Assembly: GCF_019923745.1 (NCBI RefSeq)
Contig: NZ_JAANOG010000002.1
Span: 62,001-126,000, forward strand
Direction of reading: 5' to 3'
Length of the DNA: 64,000 nucleotides
Source of the DNA: Aquirufa aurantiipilula
Lineage (GTDB): Bacteria > Bacteroidota > Bacteroidia > Cytophagales > Spirosomataceae
In this document: piece by piece, positions 51,269-60,939 of the stretch
How positions within the stretch are numbered: the stretch's first letter is position 1
Layout of the letters: the number at the start of each line of letters is the position of its first letter
The notes under the pieces: generated by a model
Seen by the model: only the letters and a program-made list of their open reading frames with translations
What the model was told of the DNA's origin: nothing
The model's database searches: none
Made by a program: the position numbers and the translations under genes

Positions 51269-54200
51269 ATGGTTAACTCACGGCATTTACTAGCCTTTAT
51301 AAGTCCATTATTACTTAGCTTCGGATTGCAAGCTCAAGACGCATTGAAGTCAGAGTTTAAAACCCCACCCAATGCGGCTAAACCACGAGTTTGGTGGCAT
51401 TGGATGAATGGTAACATTACTAAAGAAGGTATTCAGAAGGATTTGGAGTGGATGGAAAAAACGGGAATAGGTGGCTTTCAGAACTTTGATGCTAGTTTAA
51501 TGACACCTGTTGTGGTGAAAGATAAGCTAAGTTTTATGAATCCTGGCTGGAAAGATGCCTTTAAATTCACCGCAGATTTAGCCAAGAAAAAGAATTTAGA
51601 AATGGCCATAGCTGGCTCACCAGGTTGGAGTGTTACGGGTGGACCTTGGGTGAAACCTTCTGATGCCATGAAAAAATATGTGTGGTCAGAGACTAGAATT
51701 AGTGGAGGAAAACCATTTAGTGGCAAGATACCTGCTCCATCAAGTGTTACTGGACCTATGCAAAATACACCAGTGGAAGCAGGAGGATTTGGAGGTCCAG
51801 CACCTGGCCCAGCACCCGTCGTGCCTGAATATTATCAAGATTTTGCAGTGATTGCCTACCCCATATCCAATCAAGATAAAGCGATGGGTAGCATGAATGC
51901 AAAGTTAACCAGTAGTGGAGGCGTTTTTACATTAGCTCAATTAACCGATGGTGATTTACATAATTTTGGTATGTTACCACCAAAAAATGTAGGAGAAGAA
52001 ACTTGGATACAATACGAGTTTTCAGAATTACAGGAAATTGCTGCTGTAACTGTTGCAAATGAAGGCTATGGAGAGTTAGCTGTTTTTAGAGGCGGGCCAG
52101 AAAATCGCTTTGTTCAATACAGTACTGATGGAATAACCTTCAAACAAATTGTAGCTATACCGGGTACTATTACTGCCCAAACTACCTTGTCATTTAGTCC
52201 AGTTAAGGCAAAATATGTACGTTTGGTTTATAAAACATTGCCACCTGCACCTAATATGATGGCTATGTTTGGAGGAAGTCAAGACAATACTCCTAAGGGT
52301 ACTCAAGTGTCGGAATTTGTTATTCATTCTAGTCCTAAGGTTCATTTGTTTGAAGGAAAGGCTGGTTTTCAACCTTGGGTAGAGACACCTGGTTTATCAA
52401 CTTATAATCCCTCAGGACCCAATACGAATCAAGTCATTGATTTAACGAGTCAAATGAAAACAGATGGTTCCATCTCTTGGAATGCCCCTGCAGGTGATTG
52501 GATAATTTATCGATTTGGGTATTCCTTGACTGGGAAAAAGAATCATCCTGCCTCTCCAGAAGCTACTGGTTTGGAAGTAGATAAAATAGACAGAGAAGCT
52601 GTTAGCAGATATTTAAATAATTACCTAGACCAATACAAAGATGCCACAGGTGCAGACCTCATGGGTAAGCAGGGCTTGACGCACATGGTTTTAGATAGTT
52701 ATGAAGCGGGCCACATGACTTGGACACCTGCGATGTTTGATGTATTTAAAACCAAGCGTGGTTATGATTTAAAGCCTTGGTTGCCAGTCTTAGTGGGTCA
52801 AATTGTTCAAGATTTAAAATCCAGTGAGAAGTTTTTATGGGATTTTAGAAAGACGATAGGAGAGATGATTGTGGAGAATCATTACGAATTGATTGGAGAG
52901 ATTTTGGCACAGCGAGGTATGAAGCGATATACGGAATCCCATGAAACGGGTCGTATCTTTTTAGCCGATGGTATGGATGTGAAAAAGAAAGCAGATATTC
53001 CTATGTCGGCTATGTGGCAACCAGGAGCATTAGTACCAGGAGCAGATGAAGAAATTAGGAGTAGAGCTGATATCCGTGAGTCAGCATCCGTAGCTCATAT
53101 TTATGGTCAGAATATTGTGGCAGCAGAATCCATGACCACGGTGGGGAATCCTTTTAAACCGCATCCTGGCACTTTAAAAAGGACAGCTGATGTGGAAATG
53201 GCATCCGGTTTGAATCGATTTGTGATACATACCTCCGTTCATCAACCTTTAGATAATCTATTTCCTGGGTTTACATTAGGGCCCTTTGGACAATGGTTTA
53301 CTCGACAAGAGACGTGGGCAGATCAGGCAAGGGTTTGGGGAGATTATTTGGGTAGAAGTTCTTACCTGTTACAGCAAGGCAAGTTTGTAGCGGATATTCT
53401 GTATTACTATGGAGAGAATACGAACATTACCTCCAACTTTACCCAATCTTTACCTACCATTCCTTCAGGTTATGAGTATGACTTCGTCAATGCAACTGCT
53501 CTAAAAAATGTTATTTCTTCGAGCAATAAGAAACTAACGAATCCAAACGGGGGACAATATGCAGTTTTGGTATTAGATCCAACTGCCAAGCAAATGACAT
53601 TATCGGTGTTGAATCGTATTTTGCAGTTGGCCAAGTCTGGTGTTCCGGTGGCGGGGCAAGCTCCAGAATATACACCTAGTTTGGTCGATAATGAACAAGA
53701 GTTTGCAGGTCAATTGGCTCAATTGAAAAAATTACCTAATGTGCATTTTGGTAAGAATCTGAAAGAAGTACTAGCTAATTTACAGATACAGGAGGATGTT
53801 CAAATCAGCCAGCAAAAGGCGGAGATATTATTTGTTCATAGGTCATTGGCTGACAAGCAAATATATTGGTTGAATAGTCGATCTGAAGGGGCTAATTCAG
53901 CTCAAGTGTCCTTCCGTGTAACTGGAAAAGTTCCATCTATTTGGAACCCAGAAACAGGAGAAGTGACTAAAGTAGGATATGAGATCAAAGGCGGTAGAAC
54001 TACATTGAAATTAGATTTTAGCCCATGGGATGCCTATTTTGTGGTTTTCGAAGGAAAGGCTATGGCATTAAAGGTTGATATAGACAAACCGCAAGTGGTA
54101 AAAACTCAAGCGATAGATGGACCTTGGAAAGTTCAATTCCAAAAGGATAGAAGTGCACCTGTTGAAATTACATTGAATACCTTGATGCCATTGAATAAAC

Positions 54201-54577
54201 ATGAAAATGAGGGGGTTAAATATTTCTCGGGAGTGGCGACCTATAGCAATAAGTATGAATTGCTAAGTATCGCTCGAGGGGAAAGTATTCATCTCGATTT
54301 AGGGGATGTAAAAAATTTAGCGGAGGTGTATGTTAATGGAAACAAGGTGGCGACTTTATGGAAAAAGCCATTTGTGGTAGATATCACCTCTCCATTAAAA
54401 ATGGGTAAAAATACGATTGAAATAAAAGTTATCAACTCTTGGGTAAATCGCTTGGTAGGTGATGCTCAGCCAGGAGTAAATAAAATAACCTTTACTTCTT
54501 TCCCTTTAATTCGTCCGAATAGTCCAACCGAGGAATCGGGATTGTTAGGGCCAGTAAAGGTCTCGACTTACAAATAA
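51269..54577 (+). CDS. GH106-like glycoside hydrolase (alpha-L-rhamnosidase family)
   Basis: 1102 residues from the ATG at 51269 (MVNSRHLLAFISPLLLS), chosen over a TTG at 51236 because it starts the signal peptide. After cleavage the start PRVWWHWMNGNITKEGIQKD is the GH106 signature, followed by AIAGSPGWSVTGGPWV. Later regions have HMVLDSYEAGHMTWTP and SAMWQPGALVPG, and a C-terminal beta-sandwich (LDLGDVKNLAEVYVNGN) of the galactose-binding type. GH106 enzymes remove alpha-L-rhamnose from plant and algal polysaccharides. It ends at a strong terminator. Confidence 0.9.
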   Translation: MVNSRHLLAFISPLLLSFGLQAQDALKSEFKTPPNAAKPRVWWHWMNGNITKEGIQKDLEWMEKTGIGGFQNFDASLMTPVVVKDKLSFMNPGWKDAFKFTADLAKKKNLEMAIAGSPGWSVTGGPWVKPSDAMKKYVWSETRISGGKPFSGKIPAPSSVTGPMQNTPVEAGGFGGPAPGPAPVVPEYYQDFAVIAYPISNQDKAMGSMNAKLTSSGGVFTLAQLTDGDLHNFGMLPPKNVGEETWIQYEFSELQEIAAVTVANEGYGELAVFRGGPENRFVQYSTDGITFKQIVAIPGTITAQTTLSFSPVKAKYVRLVYKTLPPAPNMMAMFGGSQDNTPKGTQVSEFVIHSSPKVHLFEGKAGFQPWVETPGLSTYNPSGPNTNQVIDLTSQMKTDGSISWNAPAGDWIIYRFGYSLTGKKNHPASPEATGLEVDKIDREAVSRYLNNYLDQYKDATGADLMGKQGLTHMVLDSYEAGHMTWTPAMFDVFKTKRGYDLKPWLPVLVGQIVQDLKSSEKFLWDFRKTIGEMIVENHYELIGEILAQRGMKRYTESHETGRIFLADGMDVKKKADIPMSAMWQPGALVPGADEEIRSRADIRESASVAHIYGQNIVAAESMTTVGNPFKPHPGTLKRTADVEMASGLNRFVIHTSVHQPLDNLFPGFTLGPFGQWFTRQETWADQARVWGDYLGRSSYLLQQGKFVADILYYYGENTNITSNFTQSLPTIPSGYEYDFVNATALKNVISSSNKKLTNPNGGQYAVLVLDPTAKQMTLSVLNRILQLAKSGVPVAGQAPEYTPSLVDNEQEFAGQLAQLKKLPNVHFGKNLKEVLANLQIQEDVQISQQKAEILFVHRSLADKQIYWLNSRSEGANSAQVSFRVTGKVPSIWNPETGEVTKVGYEIKGGRTTLKLDFSPWDAYFVVFEGKAMALKVDIDKPQVVKTQAIDGPWKVQFQKDRSAPVEITLNTLMPLNKHENEGVKYFSGVATYSNKYELLSIARGESIHLDLGDVKNLAEVYVNGNKVATLWKKPFVVDITSPLKMGKNTIEIKVINSWVNRLVGDAQPGVNKITFTSFPLIRPNSPTEESGLLGPVKVSTYK

Positions 54578-54598
54578 AATGATAAATGATTGCTTAAA

Positions 54599-54627
54599 AA
54601 TCCCCGGTCTTTCCGGGGATTTTTTTT
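54599..54627 (+). terminator. Terminator of the GH106 gene
   Basis: Nine-bp arms (54599-54607 with 54613-54621), GC core, 5-nt loop and eight Ts. The A-run before the stem lets it also serve the convergent DUF4382 gene. Confidence 0.93.
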
Positions 54628-54643
54628 GTGCTTAAATTTTGAT

Positions 54644-55531
54644 TTACAGTGCTATATTCAAAGACGTTGTTTTCTGACTTTGCACTACAATGGCGCTAAT
54701 TTGCTTTTCTACGGTTACTAAGCCAGTAGCAGTTTCAGAGACAACAATTAAATCATAACTCCCTGCGGCTAAAAAAGCTAAAGTATAGGCTCCTGTTGAA
54801 CTTACCTTGCTACTTGAAATGGCATTCGCGAAACGTACATTTTCACCGGTTGGTTCAGCACTTTCACTGGCAGTATATTTGTCTTTTTCATAGGTGTAAA
54901 CCACATATTTTTTGTCCGTTGCCAAATTGCTCACTAATCCTGAAATTGTTCCAGATTGATTATTTACAGCAATTTTAATAGTTGGATTTAAAATGTAGGT
55001 ACTTCCTGAACCTGTAACCACAATGGATTTTCTCAAGTCGAAGTCGGCCGTAACTTCAACTACCCCATTGATGGGTACAGAGAAGTTTCCGTTTGCCTTA
55101 TATCCTGATGAAGCACCACTTGGTACAAATAAGGGCATTTTTTCGCCAGTGATTAGTTCAACATAACATCCTGGATTGGAAGGATTATTAGTTCCCTTAG
55201 TAGGAGCATCTAATTTGAAGCGTAAACCAGTGTAGTTACCTGATTTTAAAGTGTAATTTCCTAAAAGTGAAGTTTTTCCATTTTGTAAGTCAAGAATATT
55301 AACTACTTGTGGGCCTGTAAAATCGGTAGCCGTTTCCCAAGAACCTCCACTATTTTGGTATTCTAAACCTGTGAAGGTAACATAAACGGCTTTGACATTT
55401 GCGGCATCAATAGGTGCATCTGTGACACTGAGGGCAAGCTTTCCTGTGCCATTGGTGAGATCATCATTTTTACAGGAAACAAACAAGGCAGAAACGATTA
55501 AAAGTGCTGAGAGTTGATTAGAGAGTTTCAT
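54644..55531 (-). CDS. DUF4382 lipoprotein
   Basis: 295 residues. The lipobox-type signal (LIVSALFVSC, lipidated Cys at residue 20) anchors it to a membrane. The mature part has the DUF4382 pattern GKLALSVTDAPIDAANVKAVYVTFTGLEY and ending in a second beta-rich domain with AGSYDLIVVSETATGLV, a carboxypeptidase-regulatory-like fold. The role is unknown, possibly a surface adhesin or regulator. Convergent with the GH106 gene; divergent from the TauE/SafE gene. Confidence 0.85.
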   Translation of the reverse strand: MKLSNQLSALLIVSALFVSCKNDDLTNGTGKLALSVTDAPIDAANVKAVYVTFTGLEYQNSGGSWETATDFTGPQVVNILDLQNGKTSLLGNYTLKSGNYTGLRFKLDAPTKGTNNPSNPGCYVELITGEKMPLFVPSGASSGYKANGNFSVPINGVVEVTADFDLRKSIVVTGSGSTYILNPTIKIAVNNQSGTISGLVSNLATDKKYVVYTYEKDKYTASESAEPTGENVRFANAISSSKVSSTGAYTLAFLAAGSYDLIVVSETATGLVTVEKQISAIVVQSQKTTSLNIAL

Positions 55532-55675
55532 TGTTTTTTATAGTTTTAAAATTTCCTATCTAACGCAATCTTGACTGTTAAATTTCATTAAAAAATACTA
55601 AATTGTATCAAATAACGCATTTTTGAAGCCTCAATTAGGCATTTTATCATCCCTTTAGTTTTAGTTACAGTCGTC

Positions 55676-56410
55676 ATGAGTTCACTGGTCGTTTTATTAC
55701 TATTCTTGGCAATAATCGCATTTCTTTATTCATCGGTAGGGCATGGTGGGGCCAGTGGATATTTAGCCGTTATGGCCATGATGGGGGTAGCTCCAGCCAT
55801 CATGAAACCATCAGCTTTAGTGATGAATTTAGCCGTATCACTCTTTTCATTCATTGGTTTCTATCGTGCAGGTCATTTTAGACTCAAATTATTTTGGCCT
55901 TTCGCCTTGGCATCTGTGCCTTTGGCTTATTTAGGTGGAACAATGACTCTTTCTGATTCGATTTATAAGAAGATTTTGGCTTTATGTATTCTGATTTCCA
56001 TTTTTAGATTAGTCTTTCAATTTCGTCAAGAAAAAGAAGAAATCAGACCTATTTCTATTACTTCAGGTCTAATTTCTGGAGGAGCTATTGGTCTATTATC
56101 TGGAATGATTGGAATTGGGGGAGGTATAGTGTTAAGTCCCTTGATGCTTTTGATGCGCTGGGCTACATTAAAACAAACAGCAGCTGTATCGGCCTTATTC
56201 ATTTTTGTTAATTCACTTTCTGGTTTATTTGGACAAATTCAAAAGGGTGGAATTCAAGTGACCGAACATTTTCAATGGGCCGTAGCGGCAACCGTTCTAG
56301 GAGGACTGCTTGGGTCATATTATGGAAGTCAAAAATTCAATGTTCCGACGCTTCGTTATCTTTTAGCCCTTGGTCTTGTCATCGCAAGCGCAAAATTGAT
56401 TTTTACTTAA
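55676..56410 (+). CDS. TauE/SafE-family anion exporter
   Basis: 244 residues with eight predicted membrane segments. The SSVGHGGASGYLAVMAMMG loop and the duplicate GMIGIGGGIVLSPLMLLMRWA, with conserved Gly and Pro, are the family signature. Members export sulfite, sulfoacetate or organosulfonates; the substrate here is unknown. The start ATG is 145 bp after the divergent lipoprotein start. A candidate RNA gene follows it. Confidence 0.88.
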   Translation: MSSLVVLLLFLAIIAFLYSSVGHGGASGYLAVMAMMGVAPAIMKPSALVMNLAVSLFSFIGFYRAGHFRLKLFWPFALASVPLAYLGGTMTLSDSIYKKILALCILISIFRLVFQFRQEKEEIRPISITSGLISGGAIGLLSGMIGIGGGIVLSPLMLLMRWATLKQTAAVSALFIFVNSLSGLFGQIQKGGIQVTEHFQWAVAATVLGGLLGSYYGSQKFNVPTLRYLLALGLVIASAKLIFT

Positions 56411-56532
56411 ACAAATCTTTAAAAGTGGCTTTTGAGGTAACCAACATTGATTTTAAATCTTTGTTACTTCTTGGGTATTTCTAGATATTCAAAATTCATT
56501 TTTCAGAAGCTTTCATTTTTTTTAATCTTTTT

Positions 56533-56562
56533 TTTGAAAATCCGATTTTCGCCTTACATTCG
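56533..56562 (+). promoter_or_regulatory. Promoter of a candidate non-coding transcript
   Basis: TTTG at 56533-56536, an 18-bp spacer and TACATTCG at 56555-56562, one mismatch to TAnnTTTG. Confidence 0.5.
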
Positions 56563-56567
56563 TATAT

Positions 56568-56830
56568 TAATCTACTAAAAAGATAGAGATTATAGGATAT
56601 AATAAATTAATGAAATAAGATTTTTGAATTATTGTCATCCTTCGACGATTTTGAGCCCTTTTAACGCTACCCTCTATATGATTGTGTTTTATACTGTTTC
56701 TCTATAATTCCATTTTTACCTTACCTGCTAGGATAGGCTAGCGGGGGGTAAAGATTGGTGGGGTTTCAGTTTAAAGCATTTGAAATTGAATAAGGAGGTC
56801 AAGGAATAGGTCCTGCCTCCTTTTATTTAA
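56568..56830 (+). ncRNA. Candidate non-coding RNA of about 250 nt
   Basis: The interval starts just after a promoter-like pair (56533-56562) and ends in a terminator hairpin (56792-56822 plus a T-rich tail). Frames inside are very short (ATG followed within 9 codons by stop). A nested stem with TTACC/GGTAA and GCTAG/CTAGC lies at about 56720-56757. A second hairpin with T-rich tail (56897-56925) follows. No match to tmRNA, RNase P, SRP or a known riboswitch is evident. Confidence 0.4.
56792..56828 (+). terminator. Terminator of the candidate RNA
   Basis: AAGGAGG (56792-56798) pairs with CCTCCTT (56816-56822), with inner AGGA/TCCT, followed by TTATTT. Confidence 0.6.
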
Positions 56831-56896
56831 GAATAATTATAATTGAATTCTCTCTTTTACAAGGAGGATACATTTTTAATAATGGTTGAAGGTTAT

Positions 56897-56932
56897 AAAA
56901 CCGCCTTGTTCTACGAGGTGGTTTTATTTTAT
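56897..56932 (+). terminator. Second hairpin with T-rich tail
   Basis: Ten-bp arms AAAACCGCCT (56897-56906) and AGGTGGTTTT (56916-56925) with one G-T pair, then ATTTTAT. It could be a back-up terminator. The rest up to 57089 shows no gene. Confidence 0.5.
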
Positions 56933-57089
56933 ACTACTAGTATATATACAAGATATCAAATTATTTTAGGTCCGTGTTATTGGGTAGTTTGATCAAGTTT
57001 TTATTTTCCATTCATCATATTTCTGCCATTCTTGGATGATTTCTCCAATGAAATACCTAAATTTTTGATTCAACAAAAACGTAAATCGA

Positions 57090-57665
57090 ATGGCGGAAAT
57101 TAAAATTACAAAAAGCGATATTCTGTCTGATAATTGGTACATATTGCGTAAAATCACTTATGAGTATAAGCAGGCTGATGGCACAGTACAAATACATCAA
57201 AGGGAGGCATATGATCGAGGGAATGGGGCTACAATTTTATTGTATAATAAGGAATCAGGTACCGTTATTTTAACTAAGCAATTTCGCTTACCGACTTACA
57301 TCAATGGAAACAAAGATGGCATGATGATTGAAGCTTGTGCAGGTTTATTGGATCAAGATAATCCAGAGGATTGTATACGTCGGGAAACTGAGGAGGAAAC
57401 AGGCTACAAAATTACTGAAATACAAAAAGTATTTGAAGCTTATATGTCGCCAGGTTCCGTGACCGAGATCTTGTATTTCTTTATAGCGGCTTATTCTAAA
57501 TCTATGAAAGTGAGTAATGGGGGTGGAGTGGAACATGAGCAAGAAAATATAGAAGTGGTGGAAATTCCCATCCAACAAGCTTTAGTGATGATTCAATCAG
57601 GGGAAATTAAAGATGCTAAAACCATCATGCTTTTGCAGTATATAAAACTTCATGGGATTTTGTAA
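57090..57665 (+). CDS. NudK-like NUDIX hydrolase (GDP-mannose/ADP-sugar pyrophosphatase)
   Basis: 191 residues. The Nudix box GX5EX7REUXEEXGU is intact (residues 85-107: G at 85, RETEEETG at 98-105). The N-terminal segment LSDNWYILRKITYEYKQ and the C-terminal segment EHEQENIEVVEIP match the NudK group that hydrolyses GDP-mannose and related nucleotide sugars; a role for ADP-ribose is also possible. Usual length. It stands alone between the RNA candidate and the L,D-transpeptidase. Confidence 0.85.
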   Translation: MAEIKITKSDILSDNWYILRKITYEYKQADGTVQIHQREAYDRGNGATILLYNKESGTVILTKQFRLPTYINGNKDGMMIEACAGLLDQDNPEDCIRRETEEETGYKITEIQKVFEAYMSPGSVTEILYFFIAAYSKSMKVSNGGGVEHEQENIEVVEIPIQQALVMIQSGEIKDAKTIMLLQYIKLHGIL

Positions 57666-57773
57666 AAATTATCCATTGGATAAAAAGGAGTTTACTCATT
57701 TACCCATTAAAGGTAATTTGTAGTTCAGAAAGGCGTATATTGGAAGGTTGTTATGGATTAATGACACTCCTGT

Positions 57774-58994
57774 ATGTGCTTATATCGAACTCGATTTTGT
57801 TTATTTTGGATATTCATCTTATTGTCGTCTGGGCTTAAGGCTCAAACAGAGTATCGTTGGCTAAGTAGACCCCATGCCATCAAAAGTTTGGACAGTCTGT
57901 TGCATCAAGCACCTAGCATGGCATTAAAAGCAGATTTTTATCCACATGGTTTTCTAGATTCTTTATTATTAATACCAGCTAAGTCCAGACAATCCATAGA
58001 TTCCATTAGCTTAGAAAAGAAAATTCAATATTTGGCTCAGTCTTTTTTTGAAGATCTCACTTTCGGGAATCCACGTCCTTCATTTAAGTTTCAAGGTTAT
58101 GTATGTGAATTACGGAAGAATGAGATTGGTCAATTACTTCATTCGTATTTGGAAAAGCAATCAGTTGTAAATTTAGTTAAATATCTAAATGAATCTTCCT
58201 TTGAAGTTAAAACCTTATTGACAATACTTCAGTCAAAGCAAGATAGTGTCATGAATCCATCAAAATTGGCTCAATTGACCTTGTCGATCAACCATTATCG
58301 ATGGTTACATCACATTCGAAAAAATAAAGTAGTTAGCGTGGTCAATATCCCTGCCGCCCAATTGAAAGTTTATCAGGGTAATCAGATTGCCTTACGAATG
58401 AAAGTGGTTGTTGGTAGGCCTGCTCGACCTACTCGGGTATTGACTGCCCAAATTAAAAATATCATTATCAACCCAAATTGGTATGTTCCTCGGAGTATTG
58501 CCACGGAAGAATTGTTGCCTGAGATACAAAAGAACCTACGGTATTTTTATGCCAGTCATTTAGATCTTTTAGATCGGAATAATCAGCTTGTAGATGCAAA
58601 AACCGTGAATTGGAAAGCTTTAAGTAAGAATTATTTTCCATATACTTTCCGACAAAAAACCGGTGTTTGGAATACCTTGGGAATCTTAAAAATACCCTTT
58701 GAAAACCCTTATCGATTGTACTTACACGATACCTCAGAAAAGAAACTATTTTCTTCATCTAAACGATTTTTCAGTCATGGTTGTATCCGTTTGGAGGACC
58801 CAATTCGATTTGGGAAAATGCTTTTGGGACCTAATTCTCGGGCTATGGATACTTTAAAAATTGAAGGGCCTTATTATAATATTCCTTCTAAATGGATTAA
58901 AGTTAATAAACCAGCGCCACTGATTATTTGGTATAACCTGATTGATTTTGACGAGAAAGGCGAGGTGGTTTATTTGGAAAATGTATATAAATAG
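57774..58994 (+). CDS. L,D-transpeptidase (YkuD/YcbB-type)
   Basis: 406 residues with an N-terminal hydrophobic signal (CLFWIFILLSSGLKAQ). A scaffold domain (to about 180) precedes the YkuD catalytic domain with VVNIPAAQLKVYQGNQ and the active-site SHGCIRLEDP (catalytic Cys about residue 338). IINPNWYVPRSIATEELLPE and the size match YcbB-like enzymes that make 3-3 cross-links in peptidoglycan or attach proteins. No PG-binding motif is apparent. It is convergent with the oxidoreductase gene across a repeat. Confidence 0.9.
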   Translation: MCLYRTRFCLFWIFILLSSGLKAQTEYRWLSRPHAIKSLDSLLHQAPSMALKADFYPHGFLDSLLLIPAKSRQSIDSISLEKKIQYLAQSFFEDLTFGNPRPSFKFQGYVCELRKNEIGQLLHSYLEKQSVVNLVKYLNESSFEVKTLLTILQSKQDSVMNPSKLAQLTLSINHYRWLHHIRKNKVVSVVNIPAAQLKVYQGNQIALRMKVVVGRPARPTRVLTAQIKNIIINPNWYVPRSIATEELLPEIQKNLRYFYASHLDLLDRNNQLVDAKTVNWKALSKNYFPYTFRQKTGVWNTLGILKIPFENPYRLYLHDTSEKKLFSSSKRFFSHGCIRLEDPIRFGKMLLGPNSRAMDTLKIEGPYYNIPSKWIKVNKPAPLIIWYNLIDFDEKGEVVYLENVYK

Positions 58995-58997
58995 TTG

Positions 58998-59093
58998 TTA
59001 GTTATTAGGGGTTAGTTATTAGAATGCGAATTGATACTCAGGCATTTCTACTATATAACTACCTCCTAATAACTAATCCCTAATCCTTAAATA
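58998..59093. repeat. TTAGTTATTAG-type intergenic repeat, copy 2
   Basis: The left part has TTGTTAGTTATTAGGGG and TTAGTTATTAG; the right part has CCTAATAACTAATCCCTAATCC, the complementary arms. Same design as 17281-17464. It fills the gap between the convergent L,D-transpeptidase and oxidoreductase genes. Confidence 0.65.
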
Positions 59094-60527
59094 CTAAACC
59101 TTATAATACTGCTCCCAACCTTTTCTTGGAGCGGCGCCTTTCAATAATGAATTGGCCAATGTGTTGTTGGTAATCTGTTTGGTTTTAGGATCAAAAATCA
59201 ATTTGGTATTTAATTTCTGTGCCATACATCCCAAGGAGAATACCTGACTTAAAGGCCCTGCAATGGCAAATGGTGAACGAGTTTCCTCTTGTCCCATGCA
59301 GGCTTTCAAGAAATTAGCATAATGGTTAGAAGGGCTTTTAGGTACTTCTGGTAATTTAGATGCCATATCCTTGGCTTGTTCTGGTGGGATAATGGACAAG
59401 GTACTACCATGAGATCCCCCTTTGAAAGTCAAGTCTTTGGAATAAATGATTTTACCTGGATTCAATTTAGCAGGTTGTATCTTTCCATTACTAGCTGGAG
59501 GTATATTAGGATCTAATTCTGTAACGCCATACCCTTGAGGTACCGGTGGGATATTATTAACCCCATCATACCAAGTAATATCTACTGGTGGCATGTTACC
59601 TCTTTCAGGAAATTTAAATAAAATCGTAGAAGATTGAGGGTAGAAATAAGGATTATGTCCATCAGCCCTCAACATATTGATTTCTGTAGGTAATCCCAAA
59701 TCTAAAAATTGGTGAGCAGTATCTATAATATGTGCACCCCAGTCACCCAAAGCTCCTAATCCATAATCAAACCAGCATCTCCATTGACCATTGACAAAAT
59801 CTTTGTTGTAATCGTGTGGTTGTGTAACGCCCATCCAGATATCCCAATCTAAGGTACTTGGGATGGCTTCTGCAGGAGGAAAGCTCTTAATTTGGGTATT
59901 CCATCCATGCCATCTGCGAGCAGAGTTCATATGCGCCGTGATGGCAGTAACATCCTTGATGATACCGGCATCTTTGTAAGCTTTAAATTGGAAATAATTA
60001 GCTTCGGAGTGTCCTTGGTTACCCATCTGCGTCACCACTTTGGAATGCTTTTTGGCTGCTTTCATCATCAATTCAATCTCATTGAATGTTCTAGCCATCG
60101 GTTTCTCCACATACACATGCTTCCCTAATCCTAGGGCCATCATGGTAATGGCAAAATGGGCATGATCGGGAACTCCAATGGCAACTGCATCAATTTGATT
60201 GCCCATCTTATCGAACATAGTTCGGAAGTCTTGGAATCTTGGTACATCTGGGAATTTTTGCAGTACTTCCAAAGTTTGAGGTGCACCCATATCCACATCA
60301 CAGAATGCCACAAAATTGGCTAAACCCGTTTTATGAAAGGACATTACATCGGAACCTCCTTGATTCCCGATTCCTATACAGGCTAAATTGACTTTATCTC
60401 CCGCTTTTTTGGTCGGGATAAATGAAGAATGCTTTTCTGAATTGGTCCAAATGTATGGAAATGCAGAAGCTGCTGTAATTAATCCTGTGTTTTTCAGGAA
60501 GGTTCGACGGTCTTGATTTTTTTTCAT
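59094..60527 (-). CDS. Gfo/Idh/MocA-family oxidoreductase, twin-arginine exported
   Basis: 477 residues. The start MKKNQDRRTFLKNTGLITAA is a twin-arginine signal. The Rossmann start ACIGIGNQGGSDV binds NAD(P), EKPMARTFNE carries the catalytic lysine, and a C-terminal sheet domain follows. Such exported members are typical of polysaccharide-using Bacteroidota and act on sugars or glycans with bound cofactor. It lies divergent to the SusC gene with 412 bp between and may be part of the same carbohydrate locus. Confidence 0.9.
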   Translation of the reverse strand: MKKNQDRRTFLKNTGLITAASAFPYIWTNSEKHSSFIPTKKAGDKVNLACIGIGNQGGSDVMSFHKTGLANFVAFCDVDMGAPQTLEVLQKFPDVPRFQDFRTMFDKMGNQIDAVAIGVPDHAHFAITMMALGLGKHVYVEKPMARTFNEIELMMKAAKKHSKVVTQMGNQGHSEANYFQFKAYKDAGIIKDVTAITAHMNSARRWHGWNTQIKSFPPAEAIPSTLDWDIWMGVTQPHDYNKDFVNGQWRCWFDYGLGALGDWGAHIIDTAHQFLDLGLPTEINMLRADGHNPYFYPQSSTILFKFPERGNMPPVDITWYDGVNNIPPVPQGYGVTELDPNIPPASNGKIQPAKLNPGKIIYSKDLTFKGGSHGSTLSIIPPEQAKDMASKLPEVPKSPSNHYANFLKACMGQEETRSPFAIAGPLSQVFSLGCMAQKLNTKLIFDPKTKQITNNTLANSLLKGAAPRKGWEQYYKV

Positions 60528-60939
60528 AATGGCTTAGTTTATCCAAATATATCATTAATTGACCAATACCCATGCGGTATTATCAGGATTGAATTTGTAT
60601 TTCCTTATCAAGTATTTTCTATTGAGAATCTACTCATTTTAAATTTCCTCATTGTAGAATAGATCCAATTCTCACGAATATCAATGTGGTAATTAAAAAA
60701 CTAGACCAATAAATTAAATTTTTTTAACAAGTATACATATTCACGTTACGTATATGTCAAACCGTTAACTAAATCAACGCTGAAAAATAGTGCAAATAAT
60801 GAATTTTTATTGACGTAAAATTTAAACTTTTCATTACAAACTTAATGTACATTTAATAATTTTTTTTAGGAATAATAGGATTTGATTAATATCATTGGCC
60901 ATTAACTAATCCTATAAAAACCAGTAAAATGGTCAAACT
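60528..60939. other. Divergent regulatory spacer before the SusC gene
   Basis: AT-rich, 412 bp, no gene. I could not place a convincing -33/-7 pair or operator. It must contain the promoters of both the oxidoreductase and the SusC gene. Confidence 0.35.
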
